Shown here in pieces: positions 35,787-44,705 of a stretch of DNA of 64,000 nt. The DNA is taken from contig NZ_JAKIHP010000001.1 in assembly GCF_021608265.1 (NCBI RefSeq), positions 1,240,001 to 1,304,000 on the forward strand. Reading direction: 5' to 3'. Position 1 is the first letter of the stretch. The number at the start of each line of letters is the position of its first letter. The stretch comes from Flavobacterium wongokense (GTDB lineage Bacteria > Bacteroidota > Bacteroidia > Flavobacteriales > Flavobacteriaceae). The notes under the pieces are model-generated. The model made no database searches. It was not told the DNA's origin and saw only the letters and a program-made list of their open reading frames with translations. The position numbers and the translations under genes were made by a program.

Positions 35787-36260
35787 ATGAAGGAAAAACT
35801 GGCCATAAATGAAGCGAAGCTCAAATTAGAATATTACTGTTCTTATCAGGAGCGTTGTCATCAGGAAGTGGTGCAGAAAAGCTATGATTTAGGGATGAAT
35901 TCTAATGAAATCGATGAAATTGTAGTTCATTTGCTGCAGAATAATTTCCTTAATGAAGAACGTTTTGCCCGAAGTTTTGCCCGCGGAAAACATCGCGTTA
36001 AAAGTTGGGGGAAAATCAGGATTATCAATGAACTCAAACAGCGTCAGATTTCGGCACCGAACATCAAACTTGCCTTAACCGAAATTTCGGAAGAGGAATA
36101 TCAGGATACTTTAAACAATTTGGCAGAAAGGCATTGGAACAGCCTTACAGAGCGTAAAGGCCAAAAAAAGAATAAAAAATTCTGTGATTATTTATTGCGA
36201 AGAGGTTGGGAAAGTAATCTGGTTTATGAAAAATTGAAGGAATTTGAAAAGCTTACCTAG
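35787..36260 (+). CDS. recX: Regulatory protein RecX
   Basis: 157 residues from the ATG at 35787. A frame from a TTG at 35748 would cross the predicted -7 box and is not preferred. The three-helix repeats of RecX are visible: KLEYYCSYQERCHQEVVQKSYDLG, LLQNNFLNEERFARSFARGKHRVKSWGKIRIINELKQRQI, and FCDYLLRRGWESNLVYEKL. RecX binds RecA filaments and limits their activity. recA is not in the window. Its 3' end overlaps the convergent ketoacyl synthase gene by 8 bases, so the two transcripts must overlap. Confidence 0.92.
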   Translation: MKEKLAINEAKLKLEYYCSYQERCHQEVVQKSYDLGMNSNEIDEIVVHLLQNNFLNEERFARSFARGKHRVKSWGKIRIINELKQRQISAPNIKLALTEISEEEYQDTLNNLAERHWNSLTERKGQKKNKKFCDYLLRRGWESNLVYEKLKEFEKLT

Positions 36261-37434
36261 AAAGCAGGATACTCACCGCATTCCCTCCAAAACCAACGGC
36301 ATTTATCAATACATTTTTAATGTTTTTCCGTGGATTTTGTTCCGTTACAAAAGGTACTCCGATGAACTGTTGCTGTTGCATCATCAAGATCGCCATCTCA
36401 AGGCTCAGCATTCCCGAAGCGCCAAAGGTGTGGCCTACTTTCCATTTATTGGTCGTCAGCATTGGAAGTTTTTCGCCGAAAACTTTTTCTATCGCTTTGT
36501 ATTCTGATTTGTCGCCTTTAATGGTTCCCGGAGCATGCATGACAATAGCATCAACGTCATCCGGATTTATGTTTTGCAATGCCATTTTCATCGATTTTTG
36601 AAAACATTCGGCTTCATCGGTAATGGAAATGCTGTGCTGTAAATCGTCAGTAGCATAACCAAATCCGGTAACGTAAGCTAAAGCATTTTCCTTTTTGCCA
36701 AGCTCCAAACAAGCCATCGCTGCACCTTCTCCCAAAACCATGGTGTTTTTAGTTTTATCCAAATCCAAAGCCCTGCAGGGATATTCATCATTTGACTTAG
36801 AATAAATCTTCAAAGCCTGCATTTGTGCAATCGTAAATGGTGTCAATGGAGCTTCGCTTCCTCCAACCAAAAATTTATCAGCCATTCCGGCCTGAAGCCA
36901 GGCAATTCCGTTTAGCAATGCATGAAGTGCGGTAGAACAGGTGATGGAGTGAGACAATTCTGGACCTTGTGATTTTAAATCATGGGCAACCCAAGTGGAA
37001 ATATTCCCTAATGTTGTAGTGGGCGAAGCCAATGTTGGCGTTTTTCCGGTTTCCAGGAATTCCTGGTGATGCTTTTCAAAAAGATCAGTGGCGCCACGCG
37101 AAGAACCGATATTGACTGCAAATTTTGAGTCGTTCCAACCTGCATTCTTCACAGCTTCTCTCGAAGCGATAATCGCGTAAATCACCGAATTGTCCAATGA
37201 TTTATACTTGGCTTCCGAATTCCGTAAGGCTTGAACTTCCTTTGCCAAATTTTCAGGTAACGATGCCACAAGGGAATTACCGTTGCCAATTTTTTTCTCA
37301 GCAATTAATGTTTCCGGATTCAAATATTGATTCCAAACTTCAGCTGAAGTTTTTCCTAAAGCAGAAAAAGAAGCAATCGAAGTTATGGCAACAGGAGTTT
37401 TCAAGGCAGTTTGATTATGCAGTTTAAAGTGCAA
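36253..37434 (-). CDS. Beta-ketoacyl-ACP synthase-like protein in the biotin operon
   Basis: 393 residues, thiolase fold, FabF/KAS II-like. The Cys-His-His triad is intact: Cys in SITCSTALHAL (near 166), His in MHAPGT (near 300) and His in KVGHTFGASG (near 336); GFGGNAVSIL closes the fold. It starts 2 bases after the bioA stop and is the last of five tightly packed genes, so it is very likely co-expressed with biotin synthesis. KAS enzymes condense acyl chains with malonyl-ACP. A role in making the pimeloyl precursor is a reasonable inference; bioC, bioH and bioG are not seen nearby. A polyketide-type KAS is the alternative. Confidence 0.85.
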   Translation of the reverse strand: MHFKLHNQTALKTPVAITSIASFSALGKTSAEVWNQYLNPETLIAEKKIGNGNSLVASLPENLAKEVQALRNSEAKYKSLDNSVIYAIIASREAVKNAGWNDSKFAVNIGSSRGATDLFEKHHQEFLETGKTPTLASPTTTLGNISTWVAHDLKSQGPELSHSITCSTALHALLNGIAWLQAGMADKFLVGGSEAPLTPFTIAQMQALKIYSKSNDEYPCRALDLDKTKNTMVLGEGAAMACLELGKKENALAYVTGFGYATDDLQHSISITDEAECFQKSMKMALQNINPDDVDAIVMHAPGTIKGDKSEYKAIEKVFGEKLPMLTTNKWKVGHTFGASGMLSLEMAILMMQQQQFIGVPFVTEQNPRKNIKNVLINAVGFGGNAVSILLSR

Positions 37435-37436
37435 AA

Positions 37437-38708
37437 CTACACTATTTCGAGCGCTTTTTCGACAGTCGCATATACTTTTTCCAATTGGGAATTGCTAATG
37501 ACGTAAGGTGGAAGGATATAAACAATATTGCCAACAGGCCTCAGTATTACGCCATTATCAATAAAGAAATTATAAAGTTTGTTCCGCATCGAACCATAAT
37601 AACTTTCCTCGCTTTGGGTTTTGATTTCCAGCGCAAAAATAACTCCCAAAACACGCGTGGTTTTTACTTTTGGATGCGATTTTATTTTGGCTTCAAAGCC
37701 TAAATGCGATTTGTTTATCGCAGAAATATTGCCCTGCATTTCAGCAGTCTGCAACAACTTGATACTTGCCAAAGCTGCAGCACAAGCCGTTGGATTTGCA
37801 GTAAAGGTATGTCCGTGAAACAACGCCTTGTTGGTGTCATCATCATAAAAACCATCAAAGATTTCCTGAGTGAAAGTCGTGATTGCCATTGGGATTGTTC
37901 CTCCAGTCAGGGCTTTCGACAAACACATCATGTCGGGTTTGTTGCCGAGGTAATCTGTGGCAAAGGTTTTTCCTGTTTTGCCAAAACCCGTCATCACTTC
38001 ATCGGCAATCGTGAACACGTTATTTTGGTTGCAGATTGTAATCATTGTTTCCAAAACTTCCGGACGGTACATTACCATTCCTGCTGCACCTTGTACCAAT
38101 GGCTCAAAAATAAAAGCCGCATATTCATTGGTTACAACCAAATCATGCAAAGCCTGTAAACTTCGCTCTTCATTTCCCTGAGTCGGAACCGGAATGCGGA
38201 CCACTTCGAGCAAAGAACCTTTAAAAGCTTCGGTAAAAAACGATATTCCGCTCGAAGCCATGGCACCAAAAGTATCCCCGTGAAACGCATCTTCAAAAGC
38301 AATGATTTTGGTCTTTTTGATTCCTTTGTTGTAATTGTACTGCAATGCGCACTTCAACGCAACTTCAACGGCAGTCGAACCATTATCGGAATAGAAAAGT
38401 TTTTTTTGGTTTTTGGGTAAAATTTCCATCAGCTTTTCTGCCAGCAAAACCGCTTTATCATGGGTAAAACCCCCAAATAAAACATGCTCCAAAGTAGTGA
38501 GTTGGTTGTAAATGGCATCAGCAATAATTTTGTTCGAATGGCCATAAGGATTGACCCACCACGAAGCAATCGCGTCAATATATTCCTTACCATTTTCATC
38601 CCAAAGCAAAGCGCCTTCTCCTTTAACAATAGCCGGAAAATCAGTAGCGGTTTTGTGTTGGGTATATGGATGCCAGTTGTATAATTTATCTCTTTCGGAA
38701 AAGTTCAT
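37437..38708 (-). CDS. bioA: Adenosylmethionine-8-amino-7-oxononanoate aminotransferase
   Basis: 423 residues. Class III aminotransferase with NWHPYTQHKT at the N-terminus (substrate and SAM side), SDNGSTAVEVALK for PLP phosphate binding, FEDAFHGDTFGAMA, DEVMTGFGKTGK, and the Schiff-base Lys in LSKALTGG. It transfers the amino group of SAM to KAPA to give DAPA in biotin synthesis. It starts 5 bases after the bioD stop and is followed 2 bases later by the ketoacyl synthase gene. All motifs are intact and the length is normal. Confidence 0.97.
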   Translation of the reverse strand: MNFSERDKLYNWHPYTQHKTATDFPAIVKGEGALLWDENGKEYIDAIASWWVNPYGHSNKIIADAIYNQLTTLEHVLFGGFTHDKAVLLAEKLMEILPKNQKKLFYSDNGSTAVEVALKCALQYNYNKGIKKTKIIAFEDAFHGDTFGAMASSGISFFTEAFKGSLLEVVRIPVPTQGNEERSLQALHDLVVTNEYAAFIFEPLVQGAAGMVMYRPEVLETMITICNQNNVFTIADEVMTGFGKTGKTFATDYLGNKPDMMCLSKALTGGTIPMAITTFTQEIFDGFYDDDTNKALFHGHTFTANPTACAAALASIKLLQTAEMQGNISAINKSHLGFEAKIKSHPKVKTTRVLGVIFALEIKTQSEESYYGSMRNKLYNFFIDNGVILRPVGNIVYILPPYVISNSQLEKVYATVEKALEIV

Positions 38709-38713
38709 TTGGG

Positions 38714-39331
38714 TTATAATTTTAAAAGATTGTCACGGAATTTCTCTGCGTAATAGCCAATGACGTTTGCATCAAAATAAGGTTCGTTATCAATTCTGCC
38801 GATGAATTTTACTCCCGATTTTTCCAGGATGATTTCTTCAGTTGCCTTGTTTTCGTCTCCTGAAAAAATAATTCCAGCTACTTTAATTTTACGGTTTTGC
38901 AAAGCTTCGATAGTAAGCAAGGTGTGGTTGATGCTTCCCAGGTAATGGCGCGAAACCATAATGACTTTATGGTCTTTTTTGATTAAATCAACAACATATT
39001 CCTTATCGTTCAATGGCACCAAAACACCGCCTGCACCTTCAATGACCAAATGATTTTGAATTTTGGTTTCCACAATTTGTTTCAGATCGATACGCACGCC
39101 ATCTTTGGCTGCAGCCAAATGTGGACTTGCCGGCGTATTGAGTTTATAGCTGTTTTCGTGAAATTGCGACTTTTCGTTGGAAACCAAAGTCCTGACTTTA
39201 TGGCTGTCGGAATTATCCAAATCGCCAGCCTGGATTGGTTTCCAATAATCGGCTTCCAAGGCTTCAACAACAATGGCTGAGGCTATGGTTTTGCCCACAT
39301 CTGTCCCGATTCCTGTTATAAATATTTTCAT
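38714..39331 (-). CDS. bioD: Dethiobiotin synthetase
   Basis: 205 residues, P-loop fold. The Walker A-like GIGTDVGKT is at residues 7-15, YWKPIQAGD follows, and EGAGGVLVPLN supplies the second catalytic loop. It closes the ureido ring of dethiobiotin from DAPA, CO2 and ATP. It is the third gene of the biotin operon, 6 bases after the DUF2007 gene and 5 bases before bioA. Confidence 0.96.
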   Translation of the reverse strand: MKIFITGIGTDVGKTIASAIVVEALEADYWKPIQAGDLDNSDSHKVRTLVSNEKSQFHENSYKLNTPASPHLAAAKDGVRIDLKQIVETKIQNHLVIEGAGGVLVPLNDKEYVVDLIKKDHKVIMVSRHYLGSINHTLLTIEALQNRKIKVAGIIFSGDENKATEEIILEKSGVKFIGRIDNEPYFDANVIGYYAEKFRDNLLKL

Positions 39332-39337
39332 TAAATT

Positions 39338-39595
39338 TTATTCATTGGGTTCATCCTCATCATCAACAGGATATAAATTTACATCGTTCAGGATTTCATT
39401 CGCTTTGTCAAAATCTTCTGTTTTTACGAATAGCTTTATGCCTCCAAAAGCATTGCTGTATAAAGGATTGGTATCAATTTGGTTGATGTCGCGCATAAAT
39501 ACTTCAATCCCGTAACTTTCCAGTTTGCCTTGGTAAATAAGCGCTTCGCTTGAGTATTGAAACCGACGTAATAATGTAAATCTTTCTTCTTCCAT
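39338..39595 (-). CDS. DUF2007 domain protein within the biotin operon
   Basis: 85 residues. It matches the short DUF2007 family, annotated in databases as putative signal-transducing protein: FTLLRRFQYSSEALIYQGKLESYGIEVFMRD, then GGIKLFVKTEDFDKANEIL, a ferredoxin-like or PII-like small domain with an acidic tail (DDEDEPNE). It lies 2 bases after the bioF stop and 6 bases before bioD, so it is co-expressed with biotin synthesis. Whether it has a part in that pathway is unknown. Confidence 0.85.
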   Translation of the reverse strand: MEEERFTLLRRFQYSSEALIYQGKLESYGIEVFMRDINQIDTNPLYSNAFGGIKLFVKTEDFDKANEILNDVNLYPVDDEDEPNE

Positions 39596-39597
39596 AA

Positions 39598-40740
39598 TTA
39601 AAACACAAAAGTAGCTAACAATTCCAACACAACGGTGATTTCATTTTCCGAATTATAACTGTGAAGGCAAAAACGCAGCCGTTCCTGATTTTCGGGAACT
39701 GTTGGGGATAAAATAGGCCGGACATCAAAACCTTTTTGTTGTAATTGTGTTGCAACATCCCTCACTTTTTCATTTCCAGGAATGATGGCGCATTGAATCG
39801 CGGATTTACTATAGACAAACATTGGTTTTAAACCCAGGCGCATTTTTTCCTGATTAAAAAAAACGATATTGGATTTTAAATCCTTTAAAGCTTTTTCCTC
39901 TTCAGCAAGATTTTTATAAGATTCTAAAATTGTCGCAACACTATGTGGTGAAAGTCCGGTTGTATAAACAAAACTTCGGGCAAAATTTACCAGGAAACTT
40001 TTCAAATCTTCGCTACCTAAAATAGCAGCGCCATGGCAGCCAAGTCCTTTTCCAAAAGTGATGATCCGCGCAAAAACCTTATCCTGTAAACCAAGGCTTT
40101 GGATTAATCCTTCGCCTTTTTCCCCAAAAACACCCAAGGCATGCGCTTCATCAACAACCAAATGCGTGCTGTGTTTTTCGGAAAGTGAGGCCAGTTCTTC
40201 AAAATTCGGGCAATCGCCATCCATTGAAAAAACACTTTCGGTGGCAATGTATATTTCATTATTTTCTGATGAGAATTTTTGAATCAGTTTTTCTAAATCC
40301 TCCAAATCATTATGGCTAAATTTATAAGCCTTAGCATTGCTCATCTGAATTCCGTCACGGATAGAAGCATGGCATAACTCGTCATACAAAATCACATCAT
40401 TCCGTTGAGGCACCGAGCTGAAAAAACCAACATTGGCATCATAACCCGAATTGAAAATCAGCGCAGCTGCTGTTTGATGGAAACCCGCAATAAACTCTTC
40501 GGTTTGCTGATACAACTTGTGGTTTCCTGAAAGCAGGCGTGAACCGGTCGCACCGTTTGCCTTTAGATTTTTATCTAATAGGAGTTGATGGGTTTGATGA
40601 AATATTGTTTCGCTTTTAGCAAAACCGATATAATCATTGGAAGCAAAATCGATTAGGCCGTTTGTTGGCGTGAGCTTTCGCAAGGCGTTTTCCTGTTCGC
40701 GTTGGTGGAGTTTGAGTTGTAATGATTTTGGCAATTCCAT
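39598..40740 (-). CDS. bioF: 8-amino-7-oxononanoate synthase
   Basis: 380 residues. Alpha-oxoamine synthase of PLP fold type I: IDFASNDYIGF, ATGSRLLSGNH, the DELCHASIRDGI segment, DEAHALGVFG, and the PLP Lys in TFGKGLGCHGA. It condenses a pimeloyl thioester with alanine to give KAPA, the first dedicated ring-building step of biotin synthesis. It is the first gene of the five-gene leftward operon; a -7 box TATATTTG lies just upstream. A serine palmitoyltransferase or KBL identity is less likely given the bioD and bioA neighbours. Confidence 0.94.
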   Translation of the reverse strand: MELPKSLQLKLHQREQENALRKLTPTNGLIDFASNDYIGFAKSETIFHQTHQLLLDKNLKANGATGSRLLSGNHKLYQQTEEFIAGFHQTAAALIFNSGYDANVGFFSSVPQRNDVILYDELCHASIRDGIQMSNAKAYKFSHNDLEDLEKLIQKFSSENNEIYIATESVFSMDGDCPNFEELASLSEKHSTHLVVDEAHALGVFGEKGEGLIQSLGLQDKVFARIITFGKGLGCHGAAILGSEDLKSFLVNFARSFVYTTGLSPHSVATILESYKNLAEEEKALKDLKSNIVFFNQEKMRLGLKPMFVYSKSAIQCAIIPGNEKVRDVATQLQQKGFDVRPILSPTVPENQERLRFCLHSYNSENEITVVLELLATFVF

Positions 40741-40744
40741 GATA

Positions 40745-40752
40745 CAAATATA
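40745..40752 (-). promoter_or_regulatory. Possible biotin-operon promoter, -7 box TATATTTG
   Basis: On the minus strand TATATTTG ends five bases before the bioF ATG, implying a nearly leaderless mRNA. A TTTC stands at roughly the -33 position. No TTGTA-type inverted repeat as seen before bioB is obvious here. Confidence 0.45.
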
Positions 40753-40787
40753 AGCAACGATTTATTATTAGAAATTTAAGTTGCTAA

Positions 40788-40815
40788 TTGCTTATGGATA
40801 ATTCATCTATATTTG
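40788..40815 (+). promoter_or_regulatory. Promoter of the GldL-like mini-protein gene
   Basis: TTG (40788-40790), 17-base spacer, TATATTTG (40808-40815). It is divergent from the bioF promoter and 32 bases before the ATG at 40847. Confidence 0.55.
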
Positions 40816-40846
40816 TAATGAATAAAAACCAACTACGGAATAAACC

Positions 40847-41017
40847 ATGAAAAAACAACTTACCTTATTAGTTATAGGAATGATTATCGTAATCATCGGG
40901 ACACTTTTGAAAATTTACCACATTGAATTTTCAGAATATGTATTGATCGCCGGACTCGCAATAGAAGCCATAGTGCTGGCATCGATTGTGATAAAATCGC
41001 TTAAAAAAATCAAATAA
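40847..41017 (+). CDS. GldL-like small membrane protein
   Basis: 56 residues with two membrane helices: about 4-20 (QLTLLVIGMIIVIIGTL) and 31-50 (YVLIAGLAIEAIVLASIVI), separated by LKIYHIEFSE and ending in a basic tail KSLKKIK. The pattern of a small helix, a K-x-x-H/W turn, then GLAIEA resembles the transmembrane hairpin of GldL, the T9SS/gliding motor protein, but without its long cytoplasmic domain. It has its own promoter and terminator, which supports a real gene despite its size. Function unknown. Confidence 0.7.
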   Translation: MKKQLTLLVIGMIIVIIGTLLKIYHIEFSEYVLIAGLAIEAIVLASIVIKSLKKIK

Positions 41018-41045
41018 AAAGCCCAACCTAAGTTGAGCTTTTTAT
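41018..41045 (+). terminator. Terminator after the mini-protein gene
   Basis: AAAAGCCCAAC, loop CTAA, GTTGAGCTTTTT (one C-A mismatch), followed by more T-rich sequence. Confidence 0.75.
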
Positions 41046-41090
41046 TTTTATTTTACTGCGTACCGTCCGCTACGCTCGGGTCGGATTGTC

Positions 41091-41372
41091 TTAGTCGGCT
41101 AAAACAATTACCTTATTGTCTTTCATTTCAATAGTTCCTGAATTGATTTCCAAAAGGTAGTTTTGATCGTTTACCTTGGTAAATTTTTCGGCAACTTCCT
41201 TTTCGAATTTAAAACTTGATGCTTCAATTTTGATGACACCGTGTTTTAAGATAGAAACTATAGGTGCGTGGTTGTTCAGTATTTGGAATGAACCCGTTAC
41301 ACCTGGTAAAGAAACCGAAGTAACTTCGCCTTTGAATAATGTAGCTTCTGGTGATACTATTTCTAAAATCAT
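41091..41372 (-). CDS. atpC: ATP synthase F1 subunit epsilon, short form
   Basis: 93 residues, comprising only the N-terminal beta-sandwich (LEIVSPEATLFKGEVTSVSLPGVTGSFQILNNHAPIV). The C-terminal pair of helices found in the ~135-residue E. coli subunit is absent; the frame ends after GTIEMKDNKVIVLAD with no disrupted extension evident. That helical part inhibits ATP hydrolysis in other bacteria, so this enzyme would lack that control. It lies 77 bases downstream of atpD; the gap is filled with a period-7 repeat. Confidence 0.94.
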   Translation of the reverse strand: MILEIVSPEATLFKGEVTSVSLPGVTGSFQILNNHAPIVSILKHGVIKIEASSFKFEKEVAEKFTKVNDQNYLLEINSGTIEMKDNKVIVLAD

Positions 41373-41387
41373 TTTTTTAATTATTTT

Positions 41388-41448
41388 AAATTCTAAATTC
41401 TAAATCTTAAATTAATTCATAATTCAAAATTCAAAATTCAAAATAGAA
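41388..41448. repeat. Period-7 AT-rich tandem repeat between atpD and atpC
   Basis: Runs of AAATTCT and AATTCAA heptamers fill nearly the whole gap between the two genes. The array begins 15 bases before the atpC start and ends next to the atpD stop. The same period and a similar motif occur at 16115-16149. Confidence 0.8.
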
Positions 41449-41449
41449 T

Positions 41450-42964
<1,515 letters not shown>

Positions 42965-43102
42965 TTATGTATTTATTAAATAGCTATTTAGGTTTGGATA
43001 AAAGACCTCTTTTTTCCGAGTGCAAAGATAATTTTTATAAATCGAAAAATCAATAATTATTTTATAAAAAAGAGAAGATTTTTTGAAGTGCCCTAAAAAC
43101 AA

Positions 43103-43134
43103 AAAACCATCCTAATTATTTAGGATGGTTTTGG
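43103..43134 (-). terminator. Terminator after the SGNH lipoprotein gene
   Basis: AAAACCATCCTAA, short loop, TTAGGATGGTTTT. The A-run on the left reads as a T-run for the leftward gene that ends at 43152. It also separates that gene from atpD. Confidence 0.85.
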
Positions 43135-43151
43135 TATCTGAAATATGTTTT

Positions 43152-44675
43152 TTATAATCCGGAAGGATATAATATTTGGTATTGACCTAAATTTACTCCT
43201 TTGAAGTTGGAACCATATTTGGTATTAATTGCTTCTAAAAATTTATTTGCAATCATCGCATATCCTCTTGGGCTTGGGTGTATACCGTCAAGTGAGAAGG
43301 TATTACCTGTTACATAAGTTGCTGTCATGGTATAACCGCTCATTACAACTCCGGTTGGGCCTGTTAATTGATTCATGATATCTTTAGCGTTAACAAAGGC
43401 TAAATTCAAACTGGCATCTGCAGCAACACCTTCAATAACGGCATTGTAACTGTCCGTTGCAGCTTGTATTTCGGTTACTTCTGTAGGAATCAGAATATAA
43501 CGATCCGGTAAAGGGAAAGTAACTCCCAACTGGCTCAATAGTGGGGTTGGAGAAGCTACACCGTCAAGTGCTACTGATGGAACCTGCCCAATTCTTGAAG
43601 AAGCGCTCAAACAAATCAAATCGGTTGGAACGGTCTGTCTTGCTCTTCCGAAAATCTGTCCTAAAGCAGTTGCTGTGGGAACATCAAGTCCGCTACCAAT
43701 CAATACAGCGGTAAGTGAAGTAGAGACATCTGTTAAGGTTTCATCTACCATTATCATTGGATTGTTGCCTGAAGTTGAAAGCAGGTTGATTCTGCTTCCT
43801 TGTCCAAGGAATGCTAATGCATTATGTAACGGGCCGTAAAGTTGAGCGTTCAAAGCATTTACCTGATTTACCCCGCCAACAGTCAAATTCGCCTGAGTCA
43901 ATTGGTTGTATTGTATTACATGGAAATAAGGTAATGTAGTCACATAAGGTAGGTTGGCAATAACTCCTTTTCGTCCTCCGGCTGTCAATTGAGAAATCAA
44001 CATTCCATAAGATTGTTGGAATACATTCGCAGGGGTCAACGGATTCAAAGCAGTATCTCCTCCGGCTGTAGCATAACCCAATTCATCGTTCCCGCCAATC
44101 CACAAAGAGAAGAAAGTAGGAGATTGTGCTAAGGCATCACCAATAACCGTCGCTGATGAAGAAGAAGCAAATCTTCCAAAATAAGGATTTGCGGCTGCAT
44201 ATCCATCAAATAACAGATGGTAACTTTTTGCTCCTGGAATACCATAATTGTTAAAAGAACCTGATAAATGTGCACTAATGTCAGTGCCGGAAATACCCGA
44301 GATAGGAGCAGGTGTACTTGTAGCCGGATTAAAGACCAATCTTGTGCTAAAACCAGGAACCTGTGCTCCACCTGATGAGAATCCACCAATGTTATCAATC
44401 ATAAACGGAGTTGCAAAATCACCACCTCCAACTAATGCAAATTGGGTTGCAAGGATGTTAGGGTAAGCATTTTCCTGACCTGTTTTGAACAAGGCACCAT
44501 CGCTGTAACCTGCCGCGAAAGAATCTCCCAAGGCAACATATTTGGAAAAGTCTGCAGAACCGGCGGTCAATGGTGAACCGTCTATAGAATTTGGATCGGT
44601 CACGGCATCATCACTGCTGTCACATGCTACAAAGGTTAACGAAACCAATAATAGCCATTTGAAATTTTTTATCAT
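43152..44675 (-). CDS. SGNH/GDSL hydrolase family lipoprotein
   Basis: 507 residues. Lipoprotein signal with Cys18 (VSLTFVAC), Ser/Asp linker, then SGNH hydrolase blocks: block I ALGDSFAAGY with Ser52, block III WIGGNDELGY with Gly and Asn, and block V DGIHPSPRGYAMIAN with Asp and His near residue 466. It is an esterase or lipase-type enzyme anchored in the outer membrane or exposed to the periplasm. The gene begins 30 bases after the stop of a TonB-dependent receptor and is likely in one operon with it; such receptor/GDSL pairs are common in Flavobacteria. The substrate is not known. Confidence 0.88.
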   Translation of the reverse strand: MIKNFKWLLLVSLTFVACDSSDDAVTDPNSIDGSPLTAGSADFSKYVALGDSFAAGYSDGALFKTGQENAYPNILATQFALVGGGDFATPFMIDNIGGFSSGGAQVPGFSTRLVFNPATSTPAPISGISGTDISAHLSGSFNNYGIPGAKSYHLLFDGYAAANPYFGRFASSSSATVIGDALAQSPTFFSLWIGGNDELGYATAGGDTALNPLTPANVFQQSYGMLISQLTAGGRKGVIANLPYVTTLPYFHVIQYNQLTQANLTVGGVNQVNALNAQLYGPLHNALAFLGQGSRINLLSTSGNNPMIMVDETLTDVSTSLTAVLIGSGLDVPTATALGQIFGRARQTVPTDLICLSASSRIGQVPSVALDGVASPTPLLSQLGVTFPLPDRYILIPTEVTEIQAATDSYNAVIEGVAADASLNLAFVNAKDIMNQLTGPTGVVMSGYTMTATYVTGNTFSLDGIHPSPRGYAMIANKFLEAINTKYGSNFKGVNLGQYQILYPSGL

Positions 44676-44705
44676 AACTTTAAAATTATATAGTGTTATC
44701 GATTA

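Noticed and set aside
37704..38159. 151-codon rightward frame inside bioA
   Set aside because: It is antisense to an intact bioA and lacks recognisable features.
40818..40850. Ten-codon upstream frame whose TGA overlaps the ATG of the GldL-like gene
   Set aside because: It begins within 3 bases of the end of the -7 box, probably before or at the transcription start, so it is unlikely to be translated.
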